Assembly: GCA_964036195.1 (NCBI GenBank) | Contig: OZ038458.1 | Span: 19,295,832-19,359,831 of the forward strand | Length of the DNA: 64,000 bases | DNA from: Sphaerolaimus hirsutus | Taxonomy: Eukaryota > Nematoda > Chromadorea > Monhysterida > Sphaerolaimidae | Direction of reading: 5' to 3' | Shown: positions 51,265 through 62,408 of the stretch, one piece after another | How positions within the stretch are numbered: the stretch's first letter is position 1 | How the letters are laid out: each line of letters begins with the position of its first letter | The notes under the pieces: generated by a model | The model's database searches: none | The model's input: the letters and a program-made list of their open reading frames with translations, nothing else | Told to the model about the DNA's origin: nothing | Made by a program: the position numbers and the translations under genes

Positions 51265-54200
51265 TCACTCATCCTTCCCTCGTCTCAACCTTTGTTCTCT
51301 ATCCTCCTTCACCCAATCCCGTGTCCACTGTTTTCCATTCAACCCCTTAGCAATCACAACGCAACAAATGCACACGGATGCAAACGAGGCGCAGAGAAAC
51401 AGCCAGCGGCCGGGCGTCATGATGCCGAGCAGCATGAAGTAGACGCAGAAAAACAGGGCGCCCAAGTGCCGCGACAATTCGCCGTAGATGAACCACGATC
51501 TGAGATGGGGGATTGTTTGAGGTGATTGAGCGATAGCCAATCTGTTTTCGATAGAGTCGGCTGGAATTTTTTAAAGGAAAAGGTGGTTAATTTTAAAATG
51601 AATGTTAAAACATAAAAGTAAAGGTTTTAAAGTAAAGTGATAAACATAGACATCAAAAGTTCAAAATTACAGCAAATATCAGGCCTTCATGAGTGAATGC
51701 CGCCAGTGAGGTTTTACCTGTATTTTTATTTTTCGAGGAAATATGATAATTTTCATAGAATAAAAGCAATAGATCCACCTGTTATCAAGCAGTGCACCGA
51801 CTGTTTGCAAACCAAGCAGTTGATAAACCATATGCGACCAGAAAATCACACCACTGGCACCGGAACCCTGAAAACGGTGAACTTCACAGATTTTCATCAA
51901 ATGTGTGCAGTATAGTGATGTAAAAGCGCCATGGCGCTGGCGCCTGGCGCTAGCACCAACGGAAAAAGTGCCATGGCGCTATGGCGCTATTTTGCTCTGG
52001 CGCCATGCCCATGGAAAGCGCCATGGCGCTTTTGTCGTTTGGCGCCAGAGTCATGGCGCTTTTCACATCACTAGTGCAGTAGAATATACACCCGGAATAA
52101 CTACTCGGACTGAACGGTACGCACAAAGTGTTACCATATTTCGATGAATACAGTAATTTTTTGCGAAATTTTTTAAATGTTTTTTATTCAGACATACGGT
52201 GGATTACATTGTAAAAAGCATTGGAAATAGCAACCAAAAAAAACAGATAAAAATTATGCAATACTGTAGACCGTAGACGGTAGTGGCATAAGTTTAGCTC
52301 CGTTTGGAAATTGCAACTATGATGTCCCTTTGGACTTGTGGTTTAACTAAATATGATGGCCCTTTGGAAATTGCAAAAAAGTACCACCTACCTGGAAATT
52401 TGGCTGGCTTGTAATGTACACATTTAGAGAAAACAAATGCGACCACCAAGCCAAACACATTGCCCACTTCTCAAATTGTGGGTTATAAGGTTTCTCCTTG
52501 CTGCCGTCGATCTGTGTGTAAATGGAGAATGGAAGCAGTGCTATGAAAAATATCAAAATTAATATAAGTAGCGCTTTTTGGAGGAGCCAATGGCGCCAGC
52601 ACCACCAATCCTGGCACCTTTTTCGCACTATTTCTCGCAACCGAAAAAGTATCGCTCACATAAGGGATGCCGTGTTCAGTGTCAGCGAGCCTGTACCACC
52701 AGAGGAAGGTCTTTAGCTTGGGCTCGGTGACCTGGGGGCTGCACTGGGCGGGCAGCCAGCCGGGCGGCAGCAGCGGCGCCTTGAGCGCGTCCAGCCACGT
52801 CGGCATGGCCGCCGGCTTGCGGCACGCAAAGTGCACCAGGTGGTCGTGCTGCAGGTGCAGCTGGTCGAACGTCCGCTCCGGGGTCACCGGGGGGCAATTC
52901 CCCGAGTGGACAAGTAAAACACCGATTTTGCACTGACAAGTAAACAGTTAAAAGAAAAGTTAATTTATAAGTTAAAAGTTACCCCCTTGAATTACCCGCC
53001 TCGAAATACCCCTCATAATTTTCACTCTGACGAAATGAACCCCCGAGGATATACGGTACTTTTCTATAAACTTTTCACTTCACACTTCAAAATCGGTATT
53101 TTCAATACTTTCCACTTGCGGAAGTGGCACCAGGCCGTAGGCGATGGGCTCGTCGGGTCGCTCCTCGGCGTAGGTGCCCAGGAGGCGGTCCCAGATGATG
53201 AACGTGCCCGCGTAGTTCTTGTCGATGCAGTACGCGTTGCGGCCGTGGTGCACCCGGTGTGCAGACGGAGTGTTCAGCACCCACTCCAGCGGACCCAGGT
53301 GCGGAATGAGCTGAAAAGTTTTTTATAGTGGTTGCCAGGGACGTACGCAGGATTTTTTTATCAAACTCACCCATTTTTAATGCCAGCTGTGGTGCACACT
53401 TGCAGGGTGAGCGCACTTGAAGAGTTTCGTTCCAAAAGTGCATATCTCCACCAATTTTTCAAAATCGCATTTTAAAGTTTAGTGGTGACCCGACAACGCC
53501 ATGTTTGAGCCACAGAGATTGCCCCGAACTTTTCAGATACCTTAGACTATTGCCTACATTTTCTAAAGAATGATTTTTTTCGCCGTACAGTCTATGTGGA
53601 GTTATGTCCAGATTTGTCGGCCATTTTTTCAGGAACAAAATGGACAATCTACGATTAAAAGTAAAACTACTTATGAATGGTGCGACCCAGAAAAACAACA
53701 ACTGCACCATTGAATAGCCTGTCTCGAAAAATGGCCCGACCTAAATTTTAGACTTATAAATACGTACATCCGTATCCAAGTTTTAGCTCTGGACATGTTT
53801 GGAAATGCACAACGCACTTTTGGAATGAAACATTTTGTATGGCAGTTCTGACCGGCTCTTCAGGAGCACGGACTCACTTTTGGAATGAAACTTTTTTGGA
53901 GATACGCACTTTTGAAGTGGATTTTCGGTGGTCAGAGGGTGGAGAATCTCCAAAATCTCCACTGGAGATACGCACTTTCGATGTGAAAGTGCCATTTTTC
54001 TTGGTGGAGATACGCACTTTCGATGTGAAAATCATGCTTTTTTGAAAATCGGTACCAATGTATCTCCAGAATGACATGGACTATAACACTAATTTTATTG
54101 CTAAAATGTACAAACATATATGTGGATGTCTAATCCACGCTAAACTCGATTTTTGCGATTTTGGAGCTTACGCTTTTATGGAATGAAACTCTTCACTTGC

Positions 54201-56365
54201 CGGGCAGCCATAAACACATACTTGCAGGTTGTAACTACTTGCAGAGCGAGCTTACATGCAGAGAGAGTTCGGGCAGTCAAAAAACACAGACCTCAGTATG
54301 AATCCAATGTTGGTTAATAAGTGTGAGCGCCTTGTGTGTGAGCAGGACTTGGGGCGGGGCGAACAGTGCCAGAAAGGGGTCGAAGAGCAGCGTGGCCAGG
54401 TCCTGCAGGTACGACTGCCGCAGCGCCGTCGACAGGTTGTAGTACTCGCTGCTGTGGTGCATCTGGGGGCACTCCCAGACCCTTAAAAAGCCCAGTAAAA
54501 TTTAAAATGTCATGCAAAGTGTCAAAAGTCATGGAAAATGCCCTGACACTTTCCATGACTTTCCCTGGGCATTTTCCATGACTTTTGACACTTTGCGTGA
54601 CATTTGACATTTTACAGGGCTTTTACAGGGTCTGGGATTGGCACCTGGTGGAAGGCCCACAAGAATGATACCTCTGCGATTTTTACGAATAACTACTGAT
54701 GAATGTATTTATGTGGGTAGTCTTTTTATAGTGACGAAACTCTTCGACTGTATTCATTTGAAACCAAAATGGGTTACATTATTTTTAAAAAATTACGAAA
54801 ACAAGATGGCGTGCAATTTAGGTAACAAACCACCCGAACCAGACTTTACTACCCGAACCCCAACCTGATACCCGACACTAACACCCAAACCCACACTCAA
54901 TACCCATAAGAAATATTCCCGACAGTCCAATCTTTCATGCAGTTCAGGGGCACAAAAATGTTGAAATTCCCACCCCTACCGACCATGGCTGGCACGATGC
55001 CAAAGGTAGTAGGTGAAATCGCAGCCAAGGAAGCCGATCAGCCAGGTGAAGGGCGAGTCCCAGGGAAGGTCCACCAGCCGGTAGTGCTCGTGCACGTAGG
55101 TGAATGTGGAAACGAACACCATTGGGCGAAGCTGTCTGAGGTTCGGGGAAATCGTCATTAAACATATAAGTAAAAAAATAAAATGATACTTTACTGATAC
55201 ACCCATTCCTTTTAGTACACAGAAAACCGCAAACAAAACAAATCAATTGTAAAAAATTGTTTTGCTGTTCATCGAAATTTATCAAGATTTTTTCGAGTTA
55301 CCTAGTCAGGTACCGAAGTATCTCACGCACCCCGAAACGAACCTGTACCTACAGCTTACTGTGTACATTCTCAATAGCATAATTATGTGTCCACACACAC
55401 GAGTTTACCAATGTTCCACCATTTTACTAAACTGTTTCACAAAACAGTACGAAACACGGGTACAACTCTGTACATTGCTTTGTACTGTTTTGTGCAAACA
55501 GTTGACCAAAATGGTCGAACATTTCATAATGGTAAACTAGTGTGTGTGGACCCAATACTTCAAAACACATGCCCTGCTAAACCTACCTAGAAAGCAGTGA
55601 AAAGATGCCAGCATTCACATTGGTGATATTATCGGCGGCGGACCAGCCGCGCTCGCCCGGCTTCTCCCCGCGTTTGTAGCGCCGCGCCTCGAGCAGCACC
55701 ATCTCCAACAGGATCGACGCGATGAACCACGATGACGACTGGGCAAGGGGGGGATTACAATTTTGGCAGTTTGGAATATTTTTTTGAGCATTTTTAACTG
55801 TCACATTTTTGTCGTAACTAATTGTTATTGTCCGCCCTGTTAGAAGTGGGGGAAAAAATCTCCGTCGAATAATACCTATCTTGAGGCAAATGATAAGCTT
55901 GTTGGGTAACCATTTGAACGAAAAATTGCATGTTATGTTTCGTATAAAGCATATTTCATGAAATGAGTTGACACAAACATGCTTGAAAATTTTGAGGAAA
56001 TGATAATTCCCCCTGAACTATCCCCCCCCCCTCGAATGGTCCCCCAGTTTCCCGGGGGAATTATTCGAGTGAATATGGTAATTTCTGCGCAATTTGGCCG
56101 CATTTACTGCAAATAACTGTCTGTACATTACACATGGAACATATTGAAATCCCGCTATTATCGAAAGAAACAACCCACCCAAAACCCCCCAACCAACCTC
56201 ATTATAAAAATCTGGCACCTGATCTACACTCTCAAAAGTAGTCTCATTAGGCGTGACCAAGTATAGCAGGTGTCGCAGGTGAGACAAGCTCAAACGGCGC
56301 ACAATGTGCCCGCCATAGATCGAGTTCAGGACGGGCAGCACGCCGGACGTGATGTTGGACGCCAT
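51265..56365 (-). CDS. AGMO: Alkylglycerol monooxygenase, copy 2
   Basis: A spliced gene of 507 codons with exons 56365-56198, 55738-55587, 55135-54984, 54673-54645, 54462-54292, 53310-53131, 52887-52660, 52511-52392, 51867-51779, 51499-51265. The first codon is ATG (MASNITSG) and the stop is TGA. It is an ER membrane di-iron oxygenase using tetrahydrobiopterin to cleave alkylglycerol ethers. The three His boxes are HRASHE (from residue 153), HQMHH (166-170) and HRVHH (242-246). Exon 4 is split between Q167 and M168 by a 179-base transposon with perfect GT...AG borders; copy 1 has no intron there. The 53130-52888 intron is a shared introner with ambiguous borders; all other introns are GT...AG. 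Copies 1 and 2 are tandem, in the same orientation and clearly diverged. Confidence 0.9.
51913..52073. mobile_element. GGCGCC-rich hAT-like MITE, short perfect copy
   Basis: 161 bases with a perfect 8-bp duplication GTGCAGTA (51905-51912, 52074-52081). Almost the whole element is GCGCCATGGCGC palindromes between TAGTGATGTAAAAG and CTTTTCACATCACTA. It is in an AGMO copy 2 intron. Confidence 0.9.
52888..53130 (-). mobile_element. Introner family 2 at the AGMO copy 2 exon 5/6 junction
   Basis: Same site and ends as 26253-26409 in copy 1 (sense GTGCCACTTCCGCAAGTGG...). It is longer because of a CCGTATT-type fragment (about 52980-53057). Exact removal of GTGCCAC...CCCCCCG gives the ungapped protein but lacks an AG. 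A canonical in-frame alternative is CAA|GTGGAA to CCGGAG|CGG. Confidence 0.75.
53411..54197. mobile_element. Inverted-repeat element GAAGAGTTTCGTTCCA
   Basis: Ends GAAGAGTTTCGTTCCA and TGGAATGAAACTCTTC, flanked by ACTT on both sides. The interior has repeated GAGATACGCACTTTCGATGTG. It lies in an AGMO copy 2 intron. The superfamily is unclear. Confidence 0.65.
54466..54644 (-). mobile_element. Introner family 1, creating a GT...AG intron in exon 4 of AGMO copy 2
   Basis: A 179-base palindromic element (sense GTGCCAATCCCAGACCCTG... to ...GGGTCTGGGAGTGCCCC) with a 3-bp duplication CAG in sense (54645-54647 and 54463-54465). The 5' CAG ends the exon and the element supplies GT. The 3' CAG supplies the AG acceptor. 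Exon pieces of 29 and 171 bases sum to the uninterrupted 200-base exon of copy 1. Confidence 0.9.
55389..55552. repeat. Inverted-repeat element GTCCACACACACGAGTTTACC
   Basis: Ends GTCCACACACACGAGTTTAC and GTAAACTAGTGTGTGTGGAC in inverted orientation, in an AGMO copy 2 intron. Confidence 0.7.
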
Positions 56366-57355
56366 GTTGGATTAGGCTGGAGGTTCGTTAGGGGTATGGT
56401 TGTGTTGTGAGCGAGGGGTTTCTTCATTGCGACTGTTGACCGTTGGTCACCAGACCAGCCGTCAACTGGAAAATTATGTTCTAAACACATTTGTTCAATA
56501 TGTATTGATGGAAATCTACATACATAACTCTGGGCTATTAGTCGACATAAATAAATACGTATAATATTTAAGTTACACGAGGCAGCTAAACGTAAATATG
56601 CGATACCAATATGCAGAAATCAACATTCAGTGATTAAATTTAAAAATGATAACATTTGATTCACATTCTGCGATATTTTACATGTATACTGTGGTCGTCA
56701 AGAGTGAAATCACGCAAAAATATTGTATTACGTTCAAACTGCATAATTTTTAGCTAGGTATTTATTAATCACTTGAACTAGACAACAAACTTCTCTATTT
56801 GCATGCGACAAATAAACACAACACTGCACACGCAACTTTCTGAAAGTGAAAAATAAAATCCGAGAAGATAAATACATAAATATTACAGTATGCATTGTAC
56901 AGATTAGGTACGTCAGATTATTAGAATTGGGGGTTCATTAGAGGGTATTATATTGTTCTTATATTAGGGGGCATGTCTACCTCATTGTTCACGCGGAAAT
57001 AGACTATTTTTTTCAAAAACAGCACGGAGCAATTTATTAATGAATTACCTTGGGCAGTTCAGCAACTCTTAAAGTGTAAAGGAAAGTGCCGAATGTTATA
57101 TGATACAAATATAATTTTATTTTGATTTATACAACAATCAAAAACAAGATTTGATTACTGAACTTTTGACATTTTGCATGACGTTTAACACTTTACTTTA
57201 TTTACACTTGACAGGGCGCGAGACTGCCAACATTAAATGAATCAAGATCTACATAGATTAAATCAAGGAAGCAGTATTATATGTACAAAACACAGAGTAT
57301 TTAGTACAGAACGGATGCAGTTCAGAAAACTGATACGCAAGAGAAGAGATAAATA
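56366..57355. other. Upstream region of AGMO copy 2
   Basis: AT-rich. A half copy of introner family 1 (TTTTGCATGACGTTTAACAC... to GGCGCGAGACTGCC) lies near 57160-57230. A promoter must be somewhere here, but I cannot place one. No other gene seen. Confidence 0.4.
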
Positions 57356-57515
57356 CCGTATTTATTATCGGTTTTGGTTACTTAAAAGCATATTCTTTAA
57401 CTTGAATTTCACGAACATTTTGGTCGAAATATCCCCCGCCTCGATTAAAACCCCCTCATAATTTGCAGTATTTTATGAAAAAAATAAACCCTCGAGGGGG
57501 CTTCGAGGAAATACG
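57356..57515. mobile_element. CCGTATTT-type MITE, short copy
   Basis: TA duplications (57354-57355, 57516-57517); ends CCGTATTT and GAGGAAATACGG. Confidence 0.75.
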
Positions 57516-57583
57516 GTATGTATCGGTGTGTGTAAATATTTGCTCATACGATACCGAACGAACGGTTAAAACTAGTTTATGCG

Positions 57584-58527
57584 TAGTGATGTAAAGGCAC
57601 CGGTGCACCGGTGCCCCGGTGCTCGGCACCGAAGGGCACCAGCACCGGTGCTGGTGCGGTGCCATTGCAATCTTCAGGGGTGCCATACCGGTGCCGGTGC
57701 CATTTTTTTCAGAATAGCACCGGTGCCGGTGCGGTGCGGTGCCATTTTTTTGCCGGTGCCAAAGGTGCTAGCACCAGGGCCAAAGTAAAAGGCACCGGGA
57801 AAGGCACCGGCCAAGGCTTCATGTGCTGTGCAATTTTGTCCATAGTATGTGCTTATTCATATTTAAAACAAACAGCGATATATTTACCCAACCGTTTTTG
57901 CCTATTTTGTAAACCTCCCATCAAATAAATATACCTACTGTGAAATCCATTATACCCGATACGGTATCTGATGAGCGAATCTAAAATTTTGTTGAATTTT
58001 AAATCATTTTTATATTTTATATTTATCTTACTTGTTTGTTCAAAATTTGTTGTCAGTTTATGACTGAGATAGTTTCATTCTCTGTACAGCAACGACTCCG
58101 ATCAGTAGACAATAGTGGCTATGGACATTGCAGTGAATTAAATATTTTATCTTTCATTTGTAATCATTGTAATTGCTTCATAAAAGTGATTGCCACATCA
58201 TTCTGATCATTTTGAGTGCTCAACCATCAAAATCGGTGAAAATTCGGTTGAAAATTCATGGAAATATGCACTTCCAAAGGTGAGACCACTGAGAAACTGC
58301 CCGATATTTACTTCAGAAATTCCAGCCCGGTGCCTTTCGGTGCTAGCACCGGCAACCCGCCGGTGCCCTTCGGTGCCGGTGCCATTTTTTCCAAAAGGCA
58401 CCGGTGCCGGTGCGGTGCGGTGCCATTTTCTGGCCGGTGCCCCAGGGTGCCAGGTGCCCTTTTCATGCGTTGGCAAAGGTGCCGGTGCGGTGCGGTGCCA
58501 TTTTTCCCGGTGCCTTTAACATCACTA
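57584..58527. mobile_element. GGCACCGGTGCC-rich hAT-like element, full copy 2
   Basis: 944 bases with a perfect 8-bp duplication TTTATGCG (57576-57583, 58528-58535) and ends TAGTGATGTAAAGGCACCGG and CCTTTAACATCACTA. The core matches the 49.7 kb copy (inverted) and the 62.4 kb copy (same orientation). Confidence 0.9.
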
Positions 58528-58600
58528 TTTATGCGTCGCAATTTATTTTTCATAAACGACATCGCATAAATATGCCACATAAATAAAAAAGTCTACTGAT

Positions 58601-58817
58601 TAGTGACGTACAAATGCCAGGAGTTTGGCGCGAAGCGCCAGGAGCTTTTGTACTTACTGAGCGTCACTGCAAATTAGCGCCAACAGGCAAAAGCGTATTG
58701 GCGTTTCTAGTAATAAGTATGGCACTAAGCGCCAAGGGGACACACAAAACAGCGCCAAACGCCATTTGCTTTGGGGCTAGCGCCAGGCGCCAGCGCCATG
58801 GCGCTTTTACATCACTA
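58601..58817. mobile_element. GGCGCC-rich hAT-like MITE, decayed
   Basis: TAGTGACGTACAAATGCCAG to GCGCTTTTACATCACTA. Flanks CTACTGAT/CTTCAGAT agree at 6 of 8. Confidence 0.65.
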
Positions 58818-59161
58818 CTTCAGATCAGTATTAATTTTTAGCAGTTGTAATTATTGGTTTGAACGAGCCCACTGTAAACAAAAATGATGAAAACATTGAC
58901 AATGAGTAACGTATGCAAACAATTTTAACAGCAGAAACCAAAGTTGTGAAAACATTATTACGTTGATCCGGAATACACGGGTATTTCAAGTATTTATACC
59001 TGAAAATATCTAAAATAGGTAAAAAAATAGTTGTTACATTTTTCTGGCAAAATTACCCGGGTACAAAACACCAGAGAAAATCGTATGGAAAAAGTACATA
59101 AAACTGGACACTAGAATTTTTTTCCATTATTTTGGGTACAACATGCTTTTGCATACCTAAA
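58818..59161. other. Gene-free spacer
   Basis: AT-rich sequence with no supported feature. Confidence 0.4.
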
Positions 59162-59331
59162 TAGTGATGTAAAAGTGCCATGGCGCTGGCGCCTGGCGCT
59201 AGCGCCAAAGCAAAAAAACGCCATGGCGCTTGGCGCCATTTTGCTGTGGCGCCATTGGCGCGTGGCGCTAGGCGTCGGAAAAGCGCCATGGCGCTTTTGG
59301 CGCCAAAGCCGTGGCGCTTTTCATATCACTA
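59162..59331. mobile_element. GGCGCC-rich hAT-like MITE, short copy
   Basis: 170 bases. Flanks TACCTAAA/AACCTAAA match at 7 of 8; ends TAGTGATGTAAAAG and CTTTTCATATCACTA. Confidence 0.8.
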
Positions 59332-59902
59332 AACCTAAATACGAAGGCATATTGATTGGACTTACAGTAATGCAAATTAGAAATGCAGCTTGCATCTTTA
59401 ATGGTGAGAGGGATTATTTGGTATATAATTACACATATGTATTTACATTACATTCACTGGGTAGCAACTTTCAAAGCGCCAATGGCGCTGGCGCTCTTTT
59501 ACGTTGGCGCGCCAGCGCCATTCCATCACTACTTGAATGCTAGAATAATGAGATTATTTGCTGCGGAATTAGCTAAGAGGTACTTAAACAGATTTGGCTG
59601 AACGCCAGTAAAGGTTTTACTACACCGTAGGGTATTTTATGTGCGTGTTTAAAATTCACGTGAAAGACTGTGCACAAACTGACTGACCCACATTGAGTGC
59701 AACACCTTTCACGATGAGACAAAATTTTTATGAGTGGTATACGCACAGAGTGAATTATCTCTGCGTCTAAGAACTCGAATATCGTATTTATAAAAACGCA
59801 ACCCACCAATCTGCCCATCATGATCTAATTACAGAGGCACTCTCCAAGGTTATCATCATAAAATCTACCTGCGGGTCGCTATGCGAACACGCAACTCACC
59901 TG
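59332..59902. other. Gene-free spacer
   Basis: Contains a half copy of the GGCGCC family (about 59476-59531, ending CCATTCCATCACTA). No gene seen. Confidence 0.4.
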
Positions 59903-60068
59903 GTGCCAATCCCTGGCGCTGTAAAATGTCAAATGTCATGCAAAGTGTCAAAAGTCATGGAAAATGCCCTGCAAAATGAACAACTCGCTTGTCATTTTGC
60001 AGGGCATTTTCCATGACTTTCGACACTTTGCATGACATTTCACATTTTACAGGGTCTGGGAGTGCTCC
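59903..60068. mobile_element. Introner family 1 copy outside AGMO coding exons
   Basis: 166 bases with CTG on both sides (59900-59902, 60069-60071) and ends GTGCCAATCCC and GGGTCTGGGAGTGCTCC. On the minus strand the pre-insertion site reads GTGCAG|GTGAGT, a strong splice-donor consensus. That hints at an unannotated exon, perhaps a 5' exon of AGMO copy 2. Confidence 0.75.
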
Positions 60069-60858
60069 CTGCACTTATCAGAGAACAAAAATGGTTGCAT
60101 AAAATAGTACACCTATTGTATTTTGATTATTAAAGGCATGTCATATCATAATTACTTTGCTAAACAATCCCACGGTGAAAGTAATTCATTGTGACGAAAA
60201 TTCTTCAAATGAAAATCAGGTTGGATAAGGTTATTTCAGTTAACAGTCGACAGAATGGCGCTGCGCACACCAGAACTCAACCGAAATTTGGGAACCTTAT
60301 AAATCTGTTTTGCAAAATCACATTTTTTCCACATTCCTTGTTTTCCAATCTGTTTGACAGCGATCAACTATTATTCATTCCGGTAAACTCAAATGTACTC
60401 AAAACAGATTTATGAGTCTCCCAACTTTCGATGGTGTACTAGTGTCCGTGGCCGCAGGGACGTATCCATGGGGGGGGGGCTGCAGCCCCCCCCCTTTCCG
60501 GGGTCAGACTGGAAAAACACCAGGAAATGCAACTTTTGGGATCAAATTTTTTACCTTTGCGCAAACATTTTGCACCCAAGCGTGCATTTCACCCCTAGGC
60601 ACGTTATATTTTCTTTAGATCAGTCCCCATGAACACAAATAAATGAAAATGCACTCAAACATGTGTCTGTCGCTGTATATGTAAAAAACGTATACATTTT
60701 TATGAATTTAATTATTAGTTATGTACGTTTACACATATACAACAGTATCTGACGCCAGAGCCAACTCCATTGGCGCCATGGCATGGCGCCTACGAATGCC
60801 AGCGCTAGCGCCATGGCGTCATTCCGTCACTTTTAAGGCCAATTTTGTTTTGGGCGGG
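60069..60858. other. Gene-free interval with TE fragments
   Basis: Decayed AGTTTACC-type inverted repeat (60260-60440), a G-run/C-run palindrome CTGCAG near 60468-60500, and a small GGCGCCATGGC piece (60751-60832). Confidence 0.45.
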
Positions 60859-61905
60859 TAGCATTGAAAAAATCTCTGGGATATTTATATTTTAAAAATC
60901 TCAGAACATCTCAGAAAATATAATATTTTCTGCGATTTATATTTTTTCCATGATTTTCCAGAGAGACTTAATTATATTTTCTCATGATTGAGAAAATCTC
61001 TCGAGAAAATCTCTCTCTTTTTGCTAATTTTCACCTTCAAATTCACTAGTTCATGTGCTTTTTTACCAATTTTCATCTATTTTTAACTATATTTGCTTAT
61101 ATTTATACCCATTTTTGGCTATTTTCCCCTATTTGTATTTTTTCCTCCCCTATTGCTATTCTATGGCATGAAAGAGCCAAAAAAAAGTTATCTGAAATAC
61201 ATTTTATGTACTCAAGTACTTTCAAGAAGTATACATAAAAGAGTGAGTGCTGGCACTTTTTCAGAGGAAATTTAGATTTTTGAGTAAACGTAAATATGTT
61301 TTAACCCTTGAACCATACTGAACCCCTGCAGTATTGTTGTATTGCTAAGCACCACATCTACATTGGGACCATGGTCTACACTGGATGTTGCTACTTGTGC
61401 AATGGGTAAACTTATGCACTGGGTTCTAGCTGTTTCAACAATTAAAGAGTTGACCGCATGCTTTGGAAATATAGTTATTTTTCCAAATTTTGGTGAAAAA
61501 GTCATCTGATAAATTCTATGGAGATCATCACATGTGAAAGTAATGTATTCTACTATGAGGAAAAATGTGCCTAAACCACATTTTTGTTCATTATTCAGAT
61601 ACTAAATACATGGTAGTACAAAGTGTGCCAGCAGTAGACATGTTATCATATGAAATTGTGAATGAAAAGGTTTAACAACACATAATGTGCATAATATCAA
61701 TGGTTCAAACACCTTGAAATATTGATTAAATCATACTATAAGTTGAGAGATTTTATGAGATTTTTTGAACTGCAAGAGATTTTCTCAAAGATTTAATTAT
61801 ATTTTCGAAAATGACCCAAGAGATTTAAGTATATTTTTTCTTGAAAGATTTTCTGAGATAATATTTAATTTTATTTTCTCAAAATTGGTCGTTTTTTCAA
61901 TGCTA
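60859..61905. mobile_element. Possible hAT-like element TAGCATTGAAAAAA...TTTTTTCAATGCTA
   Basis: 14-base inverted ends, subterminal GAGATTTTCTC repeats on both sides and a length of 1047 bases. Flanking 8-mers do not match well, so the duplication is lost or the borders are off by a few bases. Confidence 0.65.
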
Positions 61906-62408
61906 GGGGGGACAGCTGAGTCCCCTCCCCGTTCTCTTCGGCTCCGTAAACAAACCCCCCCCCCGCTCAAAAATCCTGGATCCTGTGTGGCCGCAATATT
62001 CACTCATACCTTTTTAAATAAAATGATTGAAATACAGTGAACATGTGTGTCCACATATTTGTTTAAAACGTATTTATAATTGTATACATCAACCACGCAT
62101 ACGTTAATTAATTATGAGACCACCCAGGAAAATGGAAATGGAAACCCAGCGATGTCAAAACAACGGTCACTAGTGGTAGAAAAGTGCTCGGAAAAGCGAA
62201 TCTACGGCGCAATTCTGAAAGAGTGGAACACGCAAAAAATGGCTCCACCATTGTACCTTTCAAAAATGGTGCCAACGCCAACGTTTCTGGCGTCATTTTT
62301 AACGAGACCAAAGAAAAAAGATGCCATCGCGCCTTGCAAAAATCGGGCCACGCGTCGTAGGATGGCGCAGATATGGGCGCCAATGGCGACTTCAAACGGT
62401 GTCATGGC
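61906..62408. other. Gene-free spacer
   Basis: A frame from 62080 continues into the next transposon and has no recognisable domain, so I treat it as chance. Confidence 0.4.

Noticed and set aside
54970-55140. Exon 3 ending at CATGGTCG before GTAGGG (and the same in copy 1)
   Set aside because: That donor breaks the frame into exon 4. The donor GTCGGT after CATG keeps the conserved HE residue and the frame in both copies.
60393-60632. Short frames over the G-run/C-run palindrome near 60480
   Set aside because: Part of a repeat fragment; no domain and no splice context.
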